A DNA stretch of 64,000 nt, from contig NC_088320.1 in NCBI RefSeq assembly GCF_910592395.1, forward strand, positions 10,972,501 through 11,036,500, given 5' to 3'. The notes under the pieces are model-generated. The model was not told the DNA's origin. It did not search any database and saw nothing but the letters and a program-made list of their open reading frames with translations. Made by a program: the position numbers and the translations under genes. This DNA is from Lineus longissimus (taxonomy: Eukaryota; Nemertea; Pilidiophora; Heteronemertea; Lineidae). Positions 46,859 to 58,060 of the stretch are shown here, in pieces (the first letter of the stretch is position 1; each line of letters begins with the position of its first letter).

Positions 46859-47896
46859 TGAAATGGCCAGGGCCATTGTGCTCACCTCATGTGGAGGAAA
46901 GATGGATAAAGAGCATGGTATTGTGTCATGTAGTGCTAGGTTTGATGTAGGTCCAAGCAATTACAATTTCCCCAAAATGGCCAATTTACAGTACATTCGA
47001 CCTCTGTGACCTTGAAAAGCAGGTCAAATCAAAGAAGACCCGGGTGACACATTGAATGGTTGTTAGAATTAGATGTACCTATGATATAAAATTGGTGCCA
47101 ATCGGGCAAGTCATTACTAGGAATAATGGCATTTTGAAGAATTTAGGATTTGGCCCCCTCCCTGGAGGCCAAACGGCAAATCAGATCGCACCAAACTTCA
47201 GTACCTGAGATCACCTGACCAAGGGGTACATGTGTACTTAATTTGTGATCAATAGTCATTGCAGTTAAGAAACGTGCCATAGTTACAGCCTGACGGCCAA
47301 TTTACGCCATTTGACCTCTGTGACCTTGAAAAGAAGGTCAAATTAAAAACCTGTGTGACATTTACTGTATGGTGGTTAGATGTACCCATGATATCAAATT
47401 GGTGGCAATCGGGCAAGAAGTTAAGGAATAATCACATTTTTAAGGTTTTTGGATTTTGCCCCCTGGTGGTCAAGTGGTGAATCATATTGGACCAAACTTC
47501 GGTCCCTGTGATCACCTGACTAAGGGGTAAATGTGTACCAAATTTGGTATCAATAGTCATTGCAGTTTAGAAACGTGCCATCGTTACATCCTAACGGCCA
47601 ATTTACACCATTTGACCTCTGTGACCTTGAAAAGGAGGTCAAATCAAAAACCCGGAGGATATATGATGCACCTTTGCTAGAAGTACCTACCATATTTTTT
47701 TCAAAATTTCCCGACTACTATTAAGGGAGATATTGCATATTTTCACTTTTAACGTTTGGCCCCCTGGTGGCCAAACCATGTAACGAATCGGACCGAAACT
47801 TGGTCTCCAAGGTGTCATTACATAAGGGTACATGTGCACCAAGTTTCAACTCAATAGCTCTAACAGTTACGAAACGTGCCCTGCTAACGGACGACG

Positions 47897-47952
<56 letters not shown>

Positions 47953-48008
47953 ACGACGGACGCCACGGTATGGGATAAGCTCACCTCTGCTAAGAGGTGA
48001 GCTAAAAA
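46859..48008 (-). repeat. dispersed repeat family A, copy 4 (reverse), intronic
   Basis: Full-length copy from aaatggccagggccattgtg to the (GAC)n tract (47,888-47,964) and terminal hairpin ending gtgagctaaaaa. It lies between the last two recognised exons of the recombinase-like gene. Confidence 0.8.
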
Positions 48009-49239
48009 GGATGCTCCTGACCAGCTTGAAAAAAATAATTCTGGTGCTGTCCTGGACTGGCCCTGTTATATAACCGGGCTTTTTAAAGACAAGCAGGAAT
48101 CTGGGTGAGGGTAGTGGTGATGCTCTCTAGTGGTAAAAAAGGGTACCCAAAACTTCTTACAGGAGTGGGGACCTTGGCCAAGTTGTGGGGACATTCCGGA
48201 TTTACATGCATTGGACTTAAGGGAAGCGTTTTGGGGGTCAATGTTTTGTGGGGTCTTTGCATTTGCCCCACAACCGGTTGGACATTCCCATTATGAAGTT
48301 GAAAATCCAGCAATGTCGGCACGACTAGGTGCGGTTGAATATGGTGCTGAAATAGCTTATGATTTGAGATTCACTAACCTTCCATGGTACTATCGGCGAC
48401 TCTGAGCCAGGAACTCCAAAGTAATATTCACTGGTGATATTCGTTTTTCCACAAGAAGATCCATTGCGCTAAGCCACTCCTTCTTCAAAAGCAGAGGCAC
48501 CCTTCTGTTTCTTTTACCAGGAAGGTGGACCATATCCAAGCTGGAATGAAGAAGACACTAAAATGTAGGATGTGGTTGTTGTTCAAGATCATTGATATCG
48601 CAACTAAGCTGAACCTAATCTTGCATCTTTAACATTCTTTTACTTTTGAGTGAAGCACACCTCAAATTTTGGAACATAATATGCTTCTTGCTGGAAGCAA
48701 GTGATTGTTGGTCTAATGAATAAACTAAGATTTAGGGTAACTTTGAAGTACAGATGTTATGATCCTTCGAGTGAAGCAATGATTACCAAAACTAAAAAGT
48801 ACAAGCTATTTTAAGCCTTGCTCAGTGTCACAAGAGTAAGCCGCCCAATGCATCCACTTTCCTTCAAAAATGCTGATTTCCATAAGATAAGTTAGCATTC
48901 CATACAAATATTGGTTTATTTTGTAATTATTCAAATTGTAACGAGTGTGGCTTTGCTTATCTTTGCCATACATCCTGGTCTAAGATGTCTAGTCTACCAT
49001 CTTCAAATATTATTCACGACCTATGTTAGTCAATGCACAAGAAGTGATGTTGTCACCTTCCATTCAACCTGTCAGAGAACAATCCATTCTGTTATTGTCC
49101 AAGGACATTTTTTTTCAATTGTTCTATGGATATTAAGTACGTTCACATACTATAAAGCAAACTTACTTCTGATAACAAATTATTTAAAAGATACGATACT
49201 TCCGTCTTGATGCTAATCCATGTTATTTTATGCACTTAC
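48009..49239. other. intronic sequence with a GTGGGG/CCCCAC-rich block
   Basis: Around 48,160-48,290 several gtgggg and ccccac words are spaced so that they could pair. Similar blocks occur at 51.1, 55.1-55.6 and 57.4-57.8 kb. No exon could be supported here. Confidence 0.35.
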
Positions 49240-50620
49240 CGGGTACCTATTCAACAGACGATGTTCGAGTGCAGACAGTGATCCCATGATATCTTCATTT
49301 CTGATACTTTTCCAGGCTGGTCTATTTTTGAAGCACGATACATTCATTTTCGCCACTTCTCCCCTCGCCGCTTGTTGAATAGGGTGACAATGCAAAACAT
49401 TGTCTCTGCTAGCTTGGTCCATGAACTTGGAGTTGGTGATTCCATGAGGTTCTGTTCTTTATTTTCTAGTTCCCTGGACAAGTATGCTCCCAACTAAATT
49501 AAGTCATTTGTCACTGGCAATAAGTCAACCGTATTATATTTCCGCTCCTTTAAGTTCTGAAGGGCAGGTGAAGACACAAGTCCAGTCCACTCCGAATCAA
49601 AAAGATCTAAAAAAGCGTGGGCATCATCCAGAATAGCCTTATCCTTCATCCTGATGGCCTGGCCCCGTTTGATTAGGGCACACTTCTTTAGAAGGTATCC
49701 TATGTGAAGGCCAATTGATGGTCGATTTAGTGCTTGAACTCCAGACATGGTTGATCCATCGCTGACCTGACATACCTGCAGAGCAACCTTTGCAGCCATG
49801 TCAAAATGTTTACCACATATTATGTCCCGGATAGAGATTGATTTATTAACATCTCGGAACAAAATGAGGAATCGTGCAAGGAAGCGCATTTTTTGAGCAA
49901 CAAAAGTATGTTTTTTGTCACCAATTCTAGCCAAGGTAATAGTCCCGAACTTCAGTATCAAGCCGTCTTTTTCGATAGCTGCTTTTACTGCATCGTGTCT
50001 CATTCGCATTATGACAACGTTTTTTAATCTTTCATGATCCTCACTTAGTGTGTTTTCTCCCCTGGCTGCACCTTCAAGAAATATCCTGCACTGTGTCTTC
50101 ACAGAAATACCTTTATGAATTTGATCGTCTGCACGGTTTTCTTCATCCCGATCGTCATCATCAATGTCGTCATCTGTAAGGTTGTCCATGCTGCTTTTAT
50201 TGTTACTATCTGTAGGGTCGTCTCCGCTTGCTTTATGAGGGTTGAAAGTACACGTTTTTACATGTCTCCAAACCTCATCTTCGTGAATGAAGGCAAGACA
50301 GTGAATACATGGGAGATACGCTGAAGCATTCCGAATAGTGTTCGGACGTCTGGCCACGATTAGTTCGCCAACACCTCTTTGGAGTACATGGAGGTTATGG
50401 TTGAAGTTTCCCATATTCCGGAGCCGCGTCGTTTCCTTACGCCTTGCAACCTTGTCCTTCTTAGGGATTGCTAGCATCTTGGCAACCTGCACTTCATCTG
50501 CATGGCTGGTTTCCAAATGGCGCCTAATCTTGGAAAACTCTTTGCAACAGAAGTAACAAACCTGGCGTTTGTTGTACTTGCTAGAGCCATCAGACTTGTG
50601 TTGGTACAGGGGAATGGTAA
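49240..50620 (-). pseudogene. large exon: two zinc-finger-like motifs and start of recombinase-like core
   Basis: The exon starts after TTCTTTTCAG (50,621-50,630) and ends at CCCG|GTAAGT. It opens with CYFCCKEFSKIRRHLETSH, then CIHCLAFIHEDEVWRHVKTC, both fitting Cys2-His-His/Cys zinc fingers. An acidic linker (DNLTDDDIDDDDRDEENRAD) follows. A helical region ends in LLPVTNDLI and the in-frame TAG at 49,494-49,496. The same frame continues as a conserved-looking stretch with TLFNKRRGE, then shifts by one base into VAKMNVSCFKNRPAWK. I take this as one ancestral exon broken twice. If translated as it stands it would give a zinc-finger protein without a complete recombinase core. Confidence 0.65.
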
Positions 50621-51643
50621 CTGAAAAGAAGAAGTTTGCATGAGAAAACAATTTGCCTTTTCTACCAAAGTAAGTAGCCTATCATGCTCTGTCTATATAC
50701 ATTTTCTTAACAAGTGAGCCATGTTATCAATTACTATGGCGCAAGCACAGAGATAACGCAATATGACATTTCTGAATTATATGTGTGTTAGCAAAACACC
50801 TGTCTTGAATTAATTTAACACTGTAATGCGATGTGAAAACATGTGAAACTGAGATTATGAAACATTCGCCGGTTGCACTGTGTAATAGAATGTTATGCCT
50901 CCAACTATTTGATGCCCCCTCCCTATATTGTTTGTCACGGGATACGGGATTAATGTTCTTGGTCTCTCTAGAGTCGAATTGTATGATGCAGATTAATCCT
51001 TAAATGTATTGTTGGGGGCATCCTATATCTGGTGTTAGATTGTATGACATCGGGTGTGACGACTTTATAGGTTGTTCACTTATTAAACTTTGTGGGGCCC
51101 TCAGTTTAGCCCCACATCCAGTAGGGTGTTTCAATTGTAAACTGAGTTCCCCACAAAATTTAATAAGCCACATAGAAATCATTCCGGGTGTTGGGCTAAG
51201 TAGAAGTGCGCATTAAATTTTGTTCATACAGTCATGGGCATATCTTACAAAATCACAATGTGTCAGATTGGTTAAATAAAGTCACGTGACTATGCAACAA
51301 AATGGCAGAAGAAGCAGATGAAGCGGGTCAACAACTCTGCGGCAAAACTCCTGAAACCAAACGATGCCGATGTAGACGTTAAAAATGTCCTAGGGTAGAA
51401 TGTCTGGGCAACAAAGGATCCTATTAATAGGTGATTCAATCTCTGAGCTATTGACGGTCATGGCCTCAATTGAACCATACCGCACAATACAATAGGGCCG
51501 GACATTTTCCCAGGAGGACATTTTCTACTTCTATATCGGCAACAGAACAAAACCAGGCAGGGTCAAAAATAGTGGTCGCTACCCCAAAGCACTCGATGCC
51601 TTCACTGCACAAAGTCCAGTAAGTCTGGTCATCAGATACATAC

Positions 51644-51725
51644 CTGACTGCTTTTCATTGCTTATACCAGCGACTGAATACGTTTCATCATTCATGATAG
51701 GTTTTTCAATTTTGTTGGGTTCAGC
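51644..51725 (-). CDS. exon of the recombinase-like gene
   Basis: 82 nt, phase 0 to 1, bounded by catttcag and TCAG|GTATGT. It encodes AEPNKIEKPIMNDETYSVAG and a short tail. No domain is recognised. Phase matches both neighbours. Confidence 0.6.
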
Positions 51726-51990
51726 CTGAAATGTACGAGATAGATTCTTAGGAATGCTGAATTGATATTTGGCTATCAAATATGTTCCTCTGGTGTTATT
51801 CTACTGATTGTATAAAGGGAATAACTGAATATGTTAGATTCAAGGTTTCAAATCGTAGTGGACGTAGAGTAAAATCAGCAAGAAGTTTTCAGTCATATAT
51901 ATGTATATATATCCGTCCATTTTTGATTACAGAGAACGAGCCCCCCCCCCCCCTGATCAAGATTCATATCAGAAACCTGTACTGAATTAC

Positions 51991-52160
51991 CTTAAGGCTG
52001 TTCCTTTGATTTAGTTTCTGAGAAATACACGGTTGCTCATTATCAGCAGTCACATTTTGTTCAGCCATGCATGGATGCCCCAAATAGTCCTTTATCGAAC
52101 TGAAGATCTTTTTACATTTTCCACATCTGAATATGTCCCCACTATCGTCTTCTGGAGCAG
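51991..52160 (-). CDS. exon with a C2HC-type zinc-finger motif
   Basis: 170 nt, phase 1 to 0, bounded by ttattttcag and CTTAAG|GTAATT. It encodes FRCGKCKKIFSSIKDYLGHP followed by Cys, a compact Cys2-His-Cys finger, and a polar tail. The donor is weaker than consensus at +3 to +5. Confidence 0.65.
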
Positions 52161-52409
52161 CTGAAAATAATGAATGATAAACGCAATGTAGCCAACAAAT
52201 CAGAGGCTTTGGTCGGGTCTGGTCTACACTAGGTCAGTGACCCGCATTTCATACGCAAACATTATTTTCTCATACCATTTCTTGTGTTTGGTAGGGTAAA
52301 TGAATAAACAGATACACATGAAAAGAAGTCAAATTTGGAAGAAAACGCCACCAACCACATGAGGCATTTACAAAAAAAGTGAAATAAAACTGTTGTTACC
52401 AATTTGTAC

Positions 52410-52599
52410 CTTTTCTAAGTTCATCAGGAAGCTCACTGATAGTACCATCTGATAATCTTTCAATAACACATACAACGGCTTTTGACTTATTGGTCCTGTT
52501 CTCCCGGCCATCTCCTTCTATGTTAGCATTTTCCGTAGATTTCAGAGAAGATGAGGAACGGTATTCACCATCAAACCCAATGTTATGAGTATTGAGGTT
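52410..52599 (-). CDS. exon with a damaged acceptor
   Basis: 190 nt, phase 0 to 1, ending AAAAG|GTACAA. It encodes NLNTHNIGFDGEYRSSS and VVCVIERLSDGTISELPDEL. The pyrimidine tract upstream runs ctctttttttcgg directly to the phase-0 start, so the acceptor reads CGG where CAG is expected. No AG elsewhere in the frame before the exon body gives a fitting phase. Confidence 0.5.
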
Positions 52600-53233
52600 C
52601 CGAAAAAAAGAGAACCTTTAAGTAGACACAACGGCGCAGTGAGAAGATCCTCGATTGCAAAGCATTTTGTAATGGGGTGTATACTGGTTGTATGTGGCTT
52701 TTGCAACACCCTTTTACGGAAACTTAAGATTGGTTGACTTTAATACTAGCTAATGATCTGATAAAGTGAGAAGTGTCAGTAGGACTATTGGTAAAGGTGT
52801 GTTCCACTACACTTAACATCGGATAATTCTTGTTCGAGGAATATCTGACAAGAAAGGACACGTTTGGCCATTTGGGAATATTTTGGGATTGGCAAACTAT
52901 TGTGAAATCCATTACAAAACTAAAGATTTAATTTATTACAGCCAGTCCTTTTTTGCTCCCAAAGTATAGAAATGCTCTAATATCAGTAGTAATTAGTTTT
53001 GTGAAAAGAGAAACGGTTGCAAATCAGTGATGCAAGATGCAGACCTATCACTGGTAGTATGAATTAAAAACAGAAAAAGGTTTCTTCTGTTGGACATTTT
53101 ACTCGTACATGCCTAGAAAGTCATATTGCAGCATTTTGAAGACCAATTAAACCAAACGGCGATTGAGGTGATGCCAAGTTGCTTGAGCAATGATAGCAAG
53201 AAAAAAACATGATGACACTCGGTAGTAACATAC

Positions 53234-53308
53234 CTCGTCTGTCACGTCTGTAGAAACATCGTCTATGACAATGTTCTTTTCAGGAGTTGATGTAATTGGA
53301 GCTAGGAT
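53234..53308 (-). CDS. exon of the recombinase-like gene
   Basis: 75 nt, phase 0 to 0, between gtatttcag and GACGAG|GTATGT. It encodes ILAPITSTPEKNIVIDDVST and five more residues. It is acidic and Thr/Val-rich with no known domain. Confidence 0.6.
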
Positions 53309-53766
53309 CTGAAATACACACAATAAAGATAGTTAGGTAACATTACGTATTACATTCTTTATTTTGCTCTAAGCTAACATATCACTATCTTAGCTTTCAT
53401 TACTCTTCATTACTTGTAACATCAATTATGCCAACATTGTCAAGGCCTGTCTATATACATCATCCGAGTATACATATCATTCACGCCAGAAAAGAGCATA
53501 GCTTGGTGAAATTATAGTTCCAGTGCATTTTGTAGTTTGACGTTAGCTGTAGTCTATAGTTTCTAACTAAAATAATGTTCAATTTCTTATCTTGCATCTT
53601 CTACAAACTCTAACCATTCCCTGTCACTAATCTTCAGTCCCTAACCGACAGTTCAATCTCTAAAATCGCATGAATTTTTGTTTGTTTTTCTTACGACTAG
53701 TCACTAGTCAATGTTGGTAAGCATAGGGAATGGAATTATGTGATGGCAGGTGGTTGATTTACTCAC

Positions 53767-53834
53767 CTCCATAATTTCTTCGTCAATTGACAAATCTAGT
53801 ATTGGCGACCCTGTCACAGCTCGCAATGCATAAA
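53767..53834 (-). CDS. exon of the recombinase-like gene
   Basis: 68 nt, phase 1 to 0, between ttctgtgttgcag and ATGGAG|GTGAGT. It encodes YALRAVTGSPILDLSIDEEI plus ME. Splice sites are good. Confidence 0.6.
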
Positions 53835-54357
53835 CTGCAACACAGAAGCAGATTAAGGGTTTGGAACGTAACTTGAATCACTGCGATTTTTTTCAGAGCA
53901 ATAAACAAAAATTTGAACAAAAGAAAAGAAATAAAAACAACCCCACTGTGAAGAAGAAAATCCAGTGAGGTCGCCACAACCAGGTGACAAGCCCTCTATA
54001 AACAACCAGTGGCCATAGCAATGGTCAGCGAAACTGTCATCCAAACCATTGTACATTCCACTGCCTTAGTTATAATTCGTGTGCGAGCAGTGCCCACCTA
54101 GGACTCAAAATAAGTTATGAATATACATATAACCCGTATACACACATATATCTGCAGCTTTATAAGTTCAATTTACTAAAATATTAATTGTGTTTGTATT
54201 GTCCGTGTAGTATGCGATTATTGTGTATCTATATGATACAAGGAATCTCTTTCCAAAGTGAAGCGTGAATGTTTTATATAAAATTACTGCACCATGTCTG
54301 TAGTCCCTACCAAATTGCATTGAACTCTTGATCATGGTTATGTGTGAGGATACTTAC

Positions 54358-54468
54358 AATGTTGGTTTTCATGATCATTTTCATTTCCATTAGCTCCGAC
54401 ATCGTCTTCTAGCACAAACGGGACTGGTTGCAATCCATGATAGGCTTTTTCGGTATTATTATTGTCGT
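54358..54468 (-). CDS. exon of the recombinase-like gene, 111 nt
   Basis: Phase 1 to 1, between atctatttcag and CATT|GTAAGT. It encodes an acidic, Asn-rich segment including LQPVPFVLEDDVGANGN. It has the same length and phase as the duplicated exon, but similarity is weak. Confidence 0.6.
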
Positions 54469-54832
54469 CTGAAATAGATGGCAATAGTTTTGGGGTTTTT
54501 TGGTGATTTTTCTTAAAACACAGCCAAGAGAGCTGGCCAATTAGATACTTTTTTAAAAAAATGTTAAATCTTGAAAAACAAAACAAATAAAGTAAAAAGA
54601 ATTTGGCTAAAATGAAAAAAGGCAATGCCCCCTCGAAAACGCCACCTGGCTTGTTTTATCAGGATCAAACTTATTATTGATAATTTTGATATAATCTTGA
54701 TATACATATTTCATTGTGTGACAATATCAAATAGCATGACGATAGCAGCCTCTGTCGCAAGCTGAAATCCTGGGACACATGGTCTTACTTTTCAGTTGGC
54801 AAAAAGTGACTAAATAACTAAAGCAGACTTAC

Positions 54833-54958
54833 ATATTTTCTCGGGGGTCATTGCATTGTCGGGCGCAGCCTCCAAATGTGTTTGTTCCAAATTAATTATC
54901 ACAGTATCATTTTCAGTCAGCTCTTCAACACTTTCTGTTAGTGTTACATTGGTCTCAC
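54833..54958 (-). CDS. exon related to the duplicated exon, 126 nt
   Basis: Phase 1 to 1, between cctcttcag and AATAT|GTAAGT. It encodes ETNVTLTESVEELTENDTVI and LEAAPDNAMTPEK. The end resembles LETVADNAETPVE of the duplicated exons, so it is probably an older paralogue. Confidence 0.6.
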
Positions 54959-56086
54959 CTGAAGAGGAAAGTTAACATATTTAGTGTATTTAGTGTCCAC
55001 TGGAGGTTGGCAATAGATAAACAAGTTTTCATCAATGACAACATGTGGCAACGTATTGGGCATCGAAAAGGAAATGTTGGTAGCCAGCTTTAATTAGCTT
55101 TTAACTTTAAATTCTGCCACATTAATATCAACGACGACATTGTGGGGACAATATTATCATGCCTTGTGGGGCCTTCATCACCAACCCCCTTGATGAATGA
55201 CTACATGTTTTTATCATTCTCTGCCTGTTTCATACTCGGCATGCCTGAACTCAGAGACAGACTTCGCTTGGTTGTAACCTGGCCTCTGTACATCCATTCA
55301 GCGCCCTCGCATTAAACGGTGGCCAGCGAGCGGTACTCTGCTAGTTGAGGGATCGTTTTGGAATATGAGAACTCAAAATTGCAGAGTGTGCGCGTGTTTG
55401 GGGGGGGGGGGGGTGCCAACGAATGTCCGTATGGGTAGTAGGTAAATTCCTAAATGATGTAACAATTCTCAAAATAGGCTTTTTGGAACTCACATTAATT
55501 ATTACACAACTCATACTGCATGTTTGTGGTGACTTTTATTGGTTTTTCTACTCTACAATGGGGATGGTCAACCGAGTGGTGGGTGTGGGGCTAATGTAAA
55601 GTCCCCACAAGCCACTGTCCCTAAAACGCGCTTCCAAGGCCAAGCAGCAGTAAGCAAAACTGGCATGTGCCCACAATTCGACACGATGTTCCTACGCTTT
55701 ATATAAAGTTTTGTTAACTTTTTTATCGCTAGCAATAAACTTCCTGCTCTTTCGTCTGCCAAAAAACTGTGAACACTGATAACCAACCTAGAAAATGATT
55801 GGTCACTAGATTTGTTTACACTCACACACAAGCTCAGTATGTATAGACTTCTTGGCTGAATTTGCCATGTTTAGGCAGATCTCGAATCACTCATGACCGC
55901 TGGGATAGTGGGATGATTAGTTCATCGTGCGTTTATATACATGTATATTTAGGCATTAACAGAAAATTTGCAAGTAAGTTGTTCAATTCAAATAATGATG
56001 GCATCTTTATTGGAATTATGTGTGAGTCATGCTTGAAAACCATTAGGAATGTTCTAACGCAGCTAGATATATACAAGAAGACTTAC

Positions 56087-56200
56087 ATATTTCAACAGGT
56101 GTCTCTGCGTTATCTGCCACTGTCTCCAATGGTGTTGCATCTAAAGAAACCATCACAGTATCAGCGCATTTTTGAGTGCTTGGTGTAGTATCGCTGTCAC
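56087..56200 (-). CDS. duplicated exon, copy 1 (acceptor changed)
   Basis: It encodes STQKCADTVMVSLDATPLET and VADNAETPVEI, with donor ATAT|GTAAGT. The ancestral acceptor TAG|GTGAC reads TATGTGAC here. A new AG seven bases inside (gtgacag, exon start 56,193) gives phase 2 entry, which matches the candidate first exon at 58,433. It would then be 107 nt. Confidence 0.5.
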
Positions 56201-56778
56201 ATAAAAGGGAAATATTCAGTGCAAAAAAACGTATTCTCCATCACTGTTTACACCGCCCTTTACAGATCAAATGGTTTGTGAAAGATCACCTCCCAGTCTA
56301 CCCAACGTGGTCCGGATCGGGTCCTTTATTATTATGGTCGCAGTTCGGCTTCTCCCATTCCAAGGCCCCGTAGAGTATCGGCTAGGTTACGTCCAATGAA
56401 AATAATGGCGGTACAACATCTTGTCTTATCATGCTTGTGGGGCCTTCATCATAAATCCCCTGGATGAAGGGCTAAACGATTTTATCGTTCTCGGCATGTT
56501 TCATTCTCGGCCTGCCTGAACTCCGAGACACGCTTTAGATTGGTTGTAACCTGGCCTCCGTCTGTCCATACAGCACCCTCCCATTAAAAGGTGGCCAGCG
56601 GTACTCGGCTAGTAGAGTGATCGGAATTTGAGAACATGCACGGGGGTCGCAGACGAATGTCCCTTTTGGAAGTGGGTCAATTCCTAACTGTAACAAAAAC
56701 AACCTTGGCATTCCGTTGTGAATCATGCGTGCGAACCATTAGGGATGTTCTAACGCAGCTTTATTCGAGAAGACTTAC

Positions 56779-56889
56779 ATGTTTCAACAGGTGTCTCTGC
56801 ATTATCTGTCACTGCCTCTTGTGTTGCATCCAAAGAAACCATTACAGTACCAGCACATTTTTGAGTGCTTGTGGTAGCATCGGTGTCAC
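56779..56889 (-). CDS. duplicated exon, copy 2 (intact splice sites)
   Basis: 111 nt, phase 1 to 1, between tatttccttttag and ACAT|GTAAGT. It encodes STQKCAGTVMVSLDATQEAV and TDNAETPVET. It is the only copy with the ancestral acceptor, but it needs an upstream exon ending in phase 1. The candidate first exon ends in phase 2 and would read into a stop here. Confidence 0.5.
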
Positions 56890-58060
56890 CTAAAAGGAAA
56901 TATTCAGAGAGGAAAAACAGATTCTTCATCACTCTTTACACCGCACTTCACAGGGAACATCGATGTCAGACGATGTCAAAGAGGATGGTTTGTTGTTGTC
57001 GGCTCCATTTTAGTCACCATTATAATCAACACGCAGGACGAGCTTTAACCCTTTTGCTACAGACTGGTTTGTGAAAGATGCCTCCCAGCAGGCATAGTGT
57101 ACCCCACGTGGTCTGGATAGGGCCCTTTATTACGGTCGCAGTTCGGCCTTCTCCCATTCCAAAGCCTGGTAGAGTATCGGCCAGATTACATCTAATAAAA
57201 ATAATGGCGGCACTACCCGACAATATTTTGATGAGAATAGTTTAAACTGGTCTATCTTTCATGAGGAATGGTTTAGTAGGCACAGTCTAGACCAGGTGTT
57301 GCACTGGAAGTAGGCAATAGGAAAACCTGTTTTCATCAATGACAATGTGTAGCACAGTATTAGGCAAATGCAATGTAAGGAAAATATTGATAGCCAGCTT
57401 TAGTATAAACTTTAAATTCTGCCACACTAATCTCAAAAACATTGTGGGGACAATGTTATGTCATGCTTGCTTCATCATAAACCCCTTTATGAAGGGCTAA
57501 CATCGTTTCTCATTCTCGGCCTGCCTGAGCGCCGAGACGTGCTTTAGTCTAAGATTGGTTGCAACCTGGTCTCTGTTCGTCCATACAGCGCTCTGCCATT
57601 ACATGGTGGTCAGCAGTATCAATCAACTAGAGAGATCATCTTGGATATACGAGAACTACCCCCTCCCTCTTTCAACTTGACGTATGTGTATGTAAGTAAA
57701 GGTCCTGAATGCAACAAACCTCCAACAACGGCTTTTGGGAATGCTCATAATATTACAAAACTGCATGTTCGTGGTGACTTTACTGGTCTTTGTACTCTAC
57801 TGGAGATGTTCCACCGGGTGTGGGGCTAATTAAAAGTCCCCACAAGCCGTTTTCCCTAAAACGAGCTTTCAATCAGTTAGCAAAGCTGTCATGTCCTCAC
57901 AATACGACACGATGTTCCTACACTTAGCTTCAATTTTGTTACCCAGTTTTCACTAACATTAAATTCCTGCTTTCGGATGCCAACAAAGAGTTAACATTGA
58001 TAACCAACCTAGAAACTGATTTGTCACTAGATTTGTTTACACTCACAGGCCAGCTAAATT

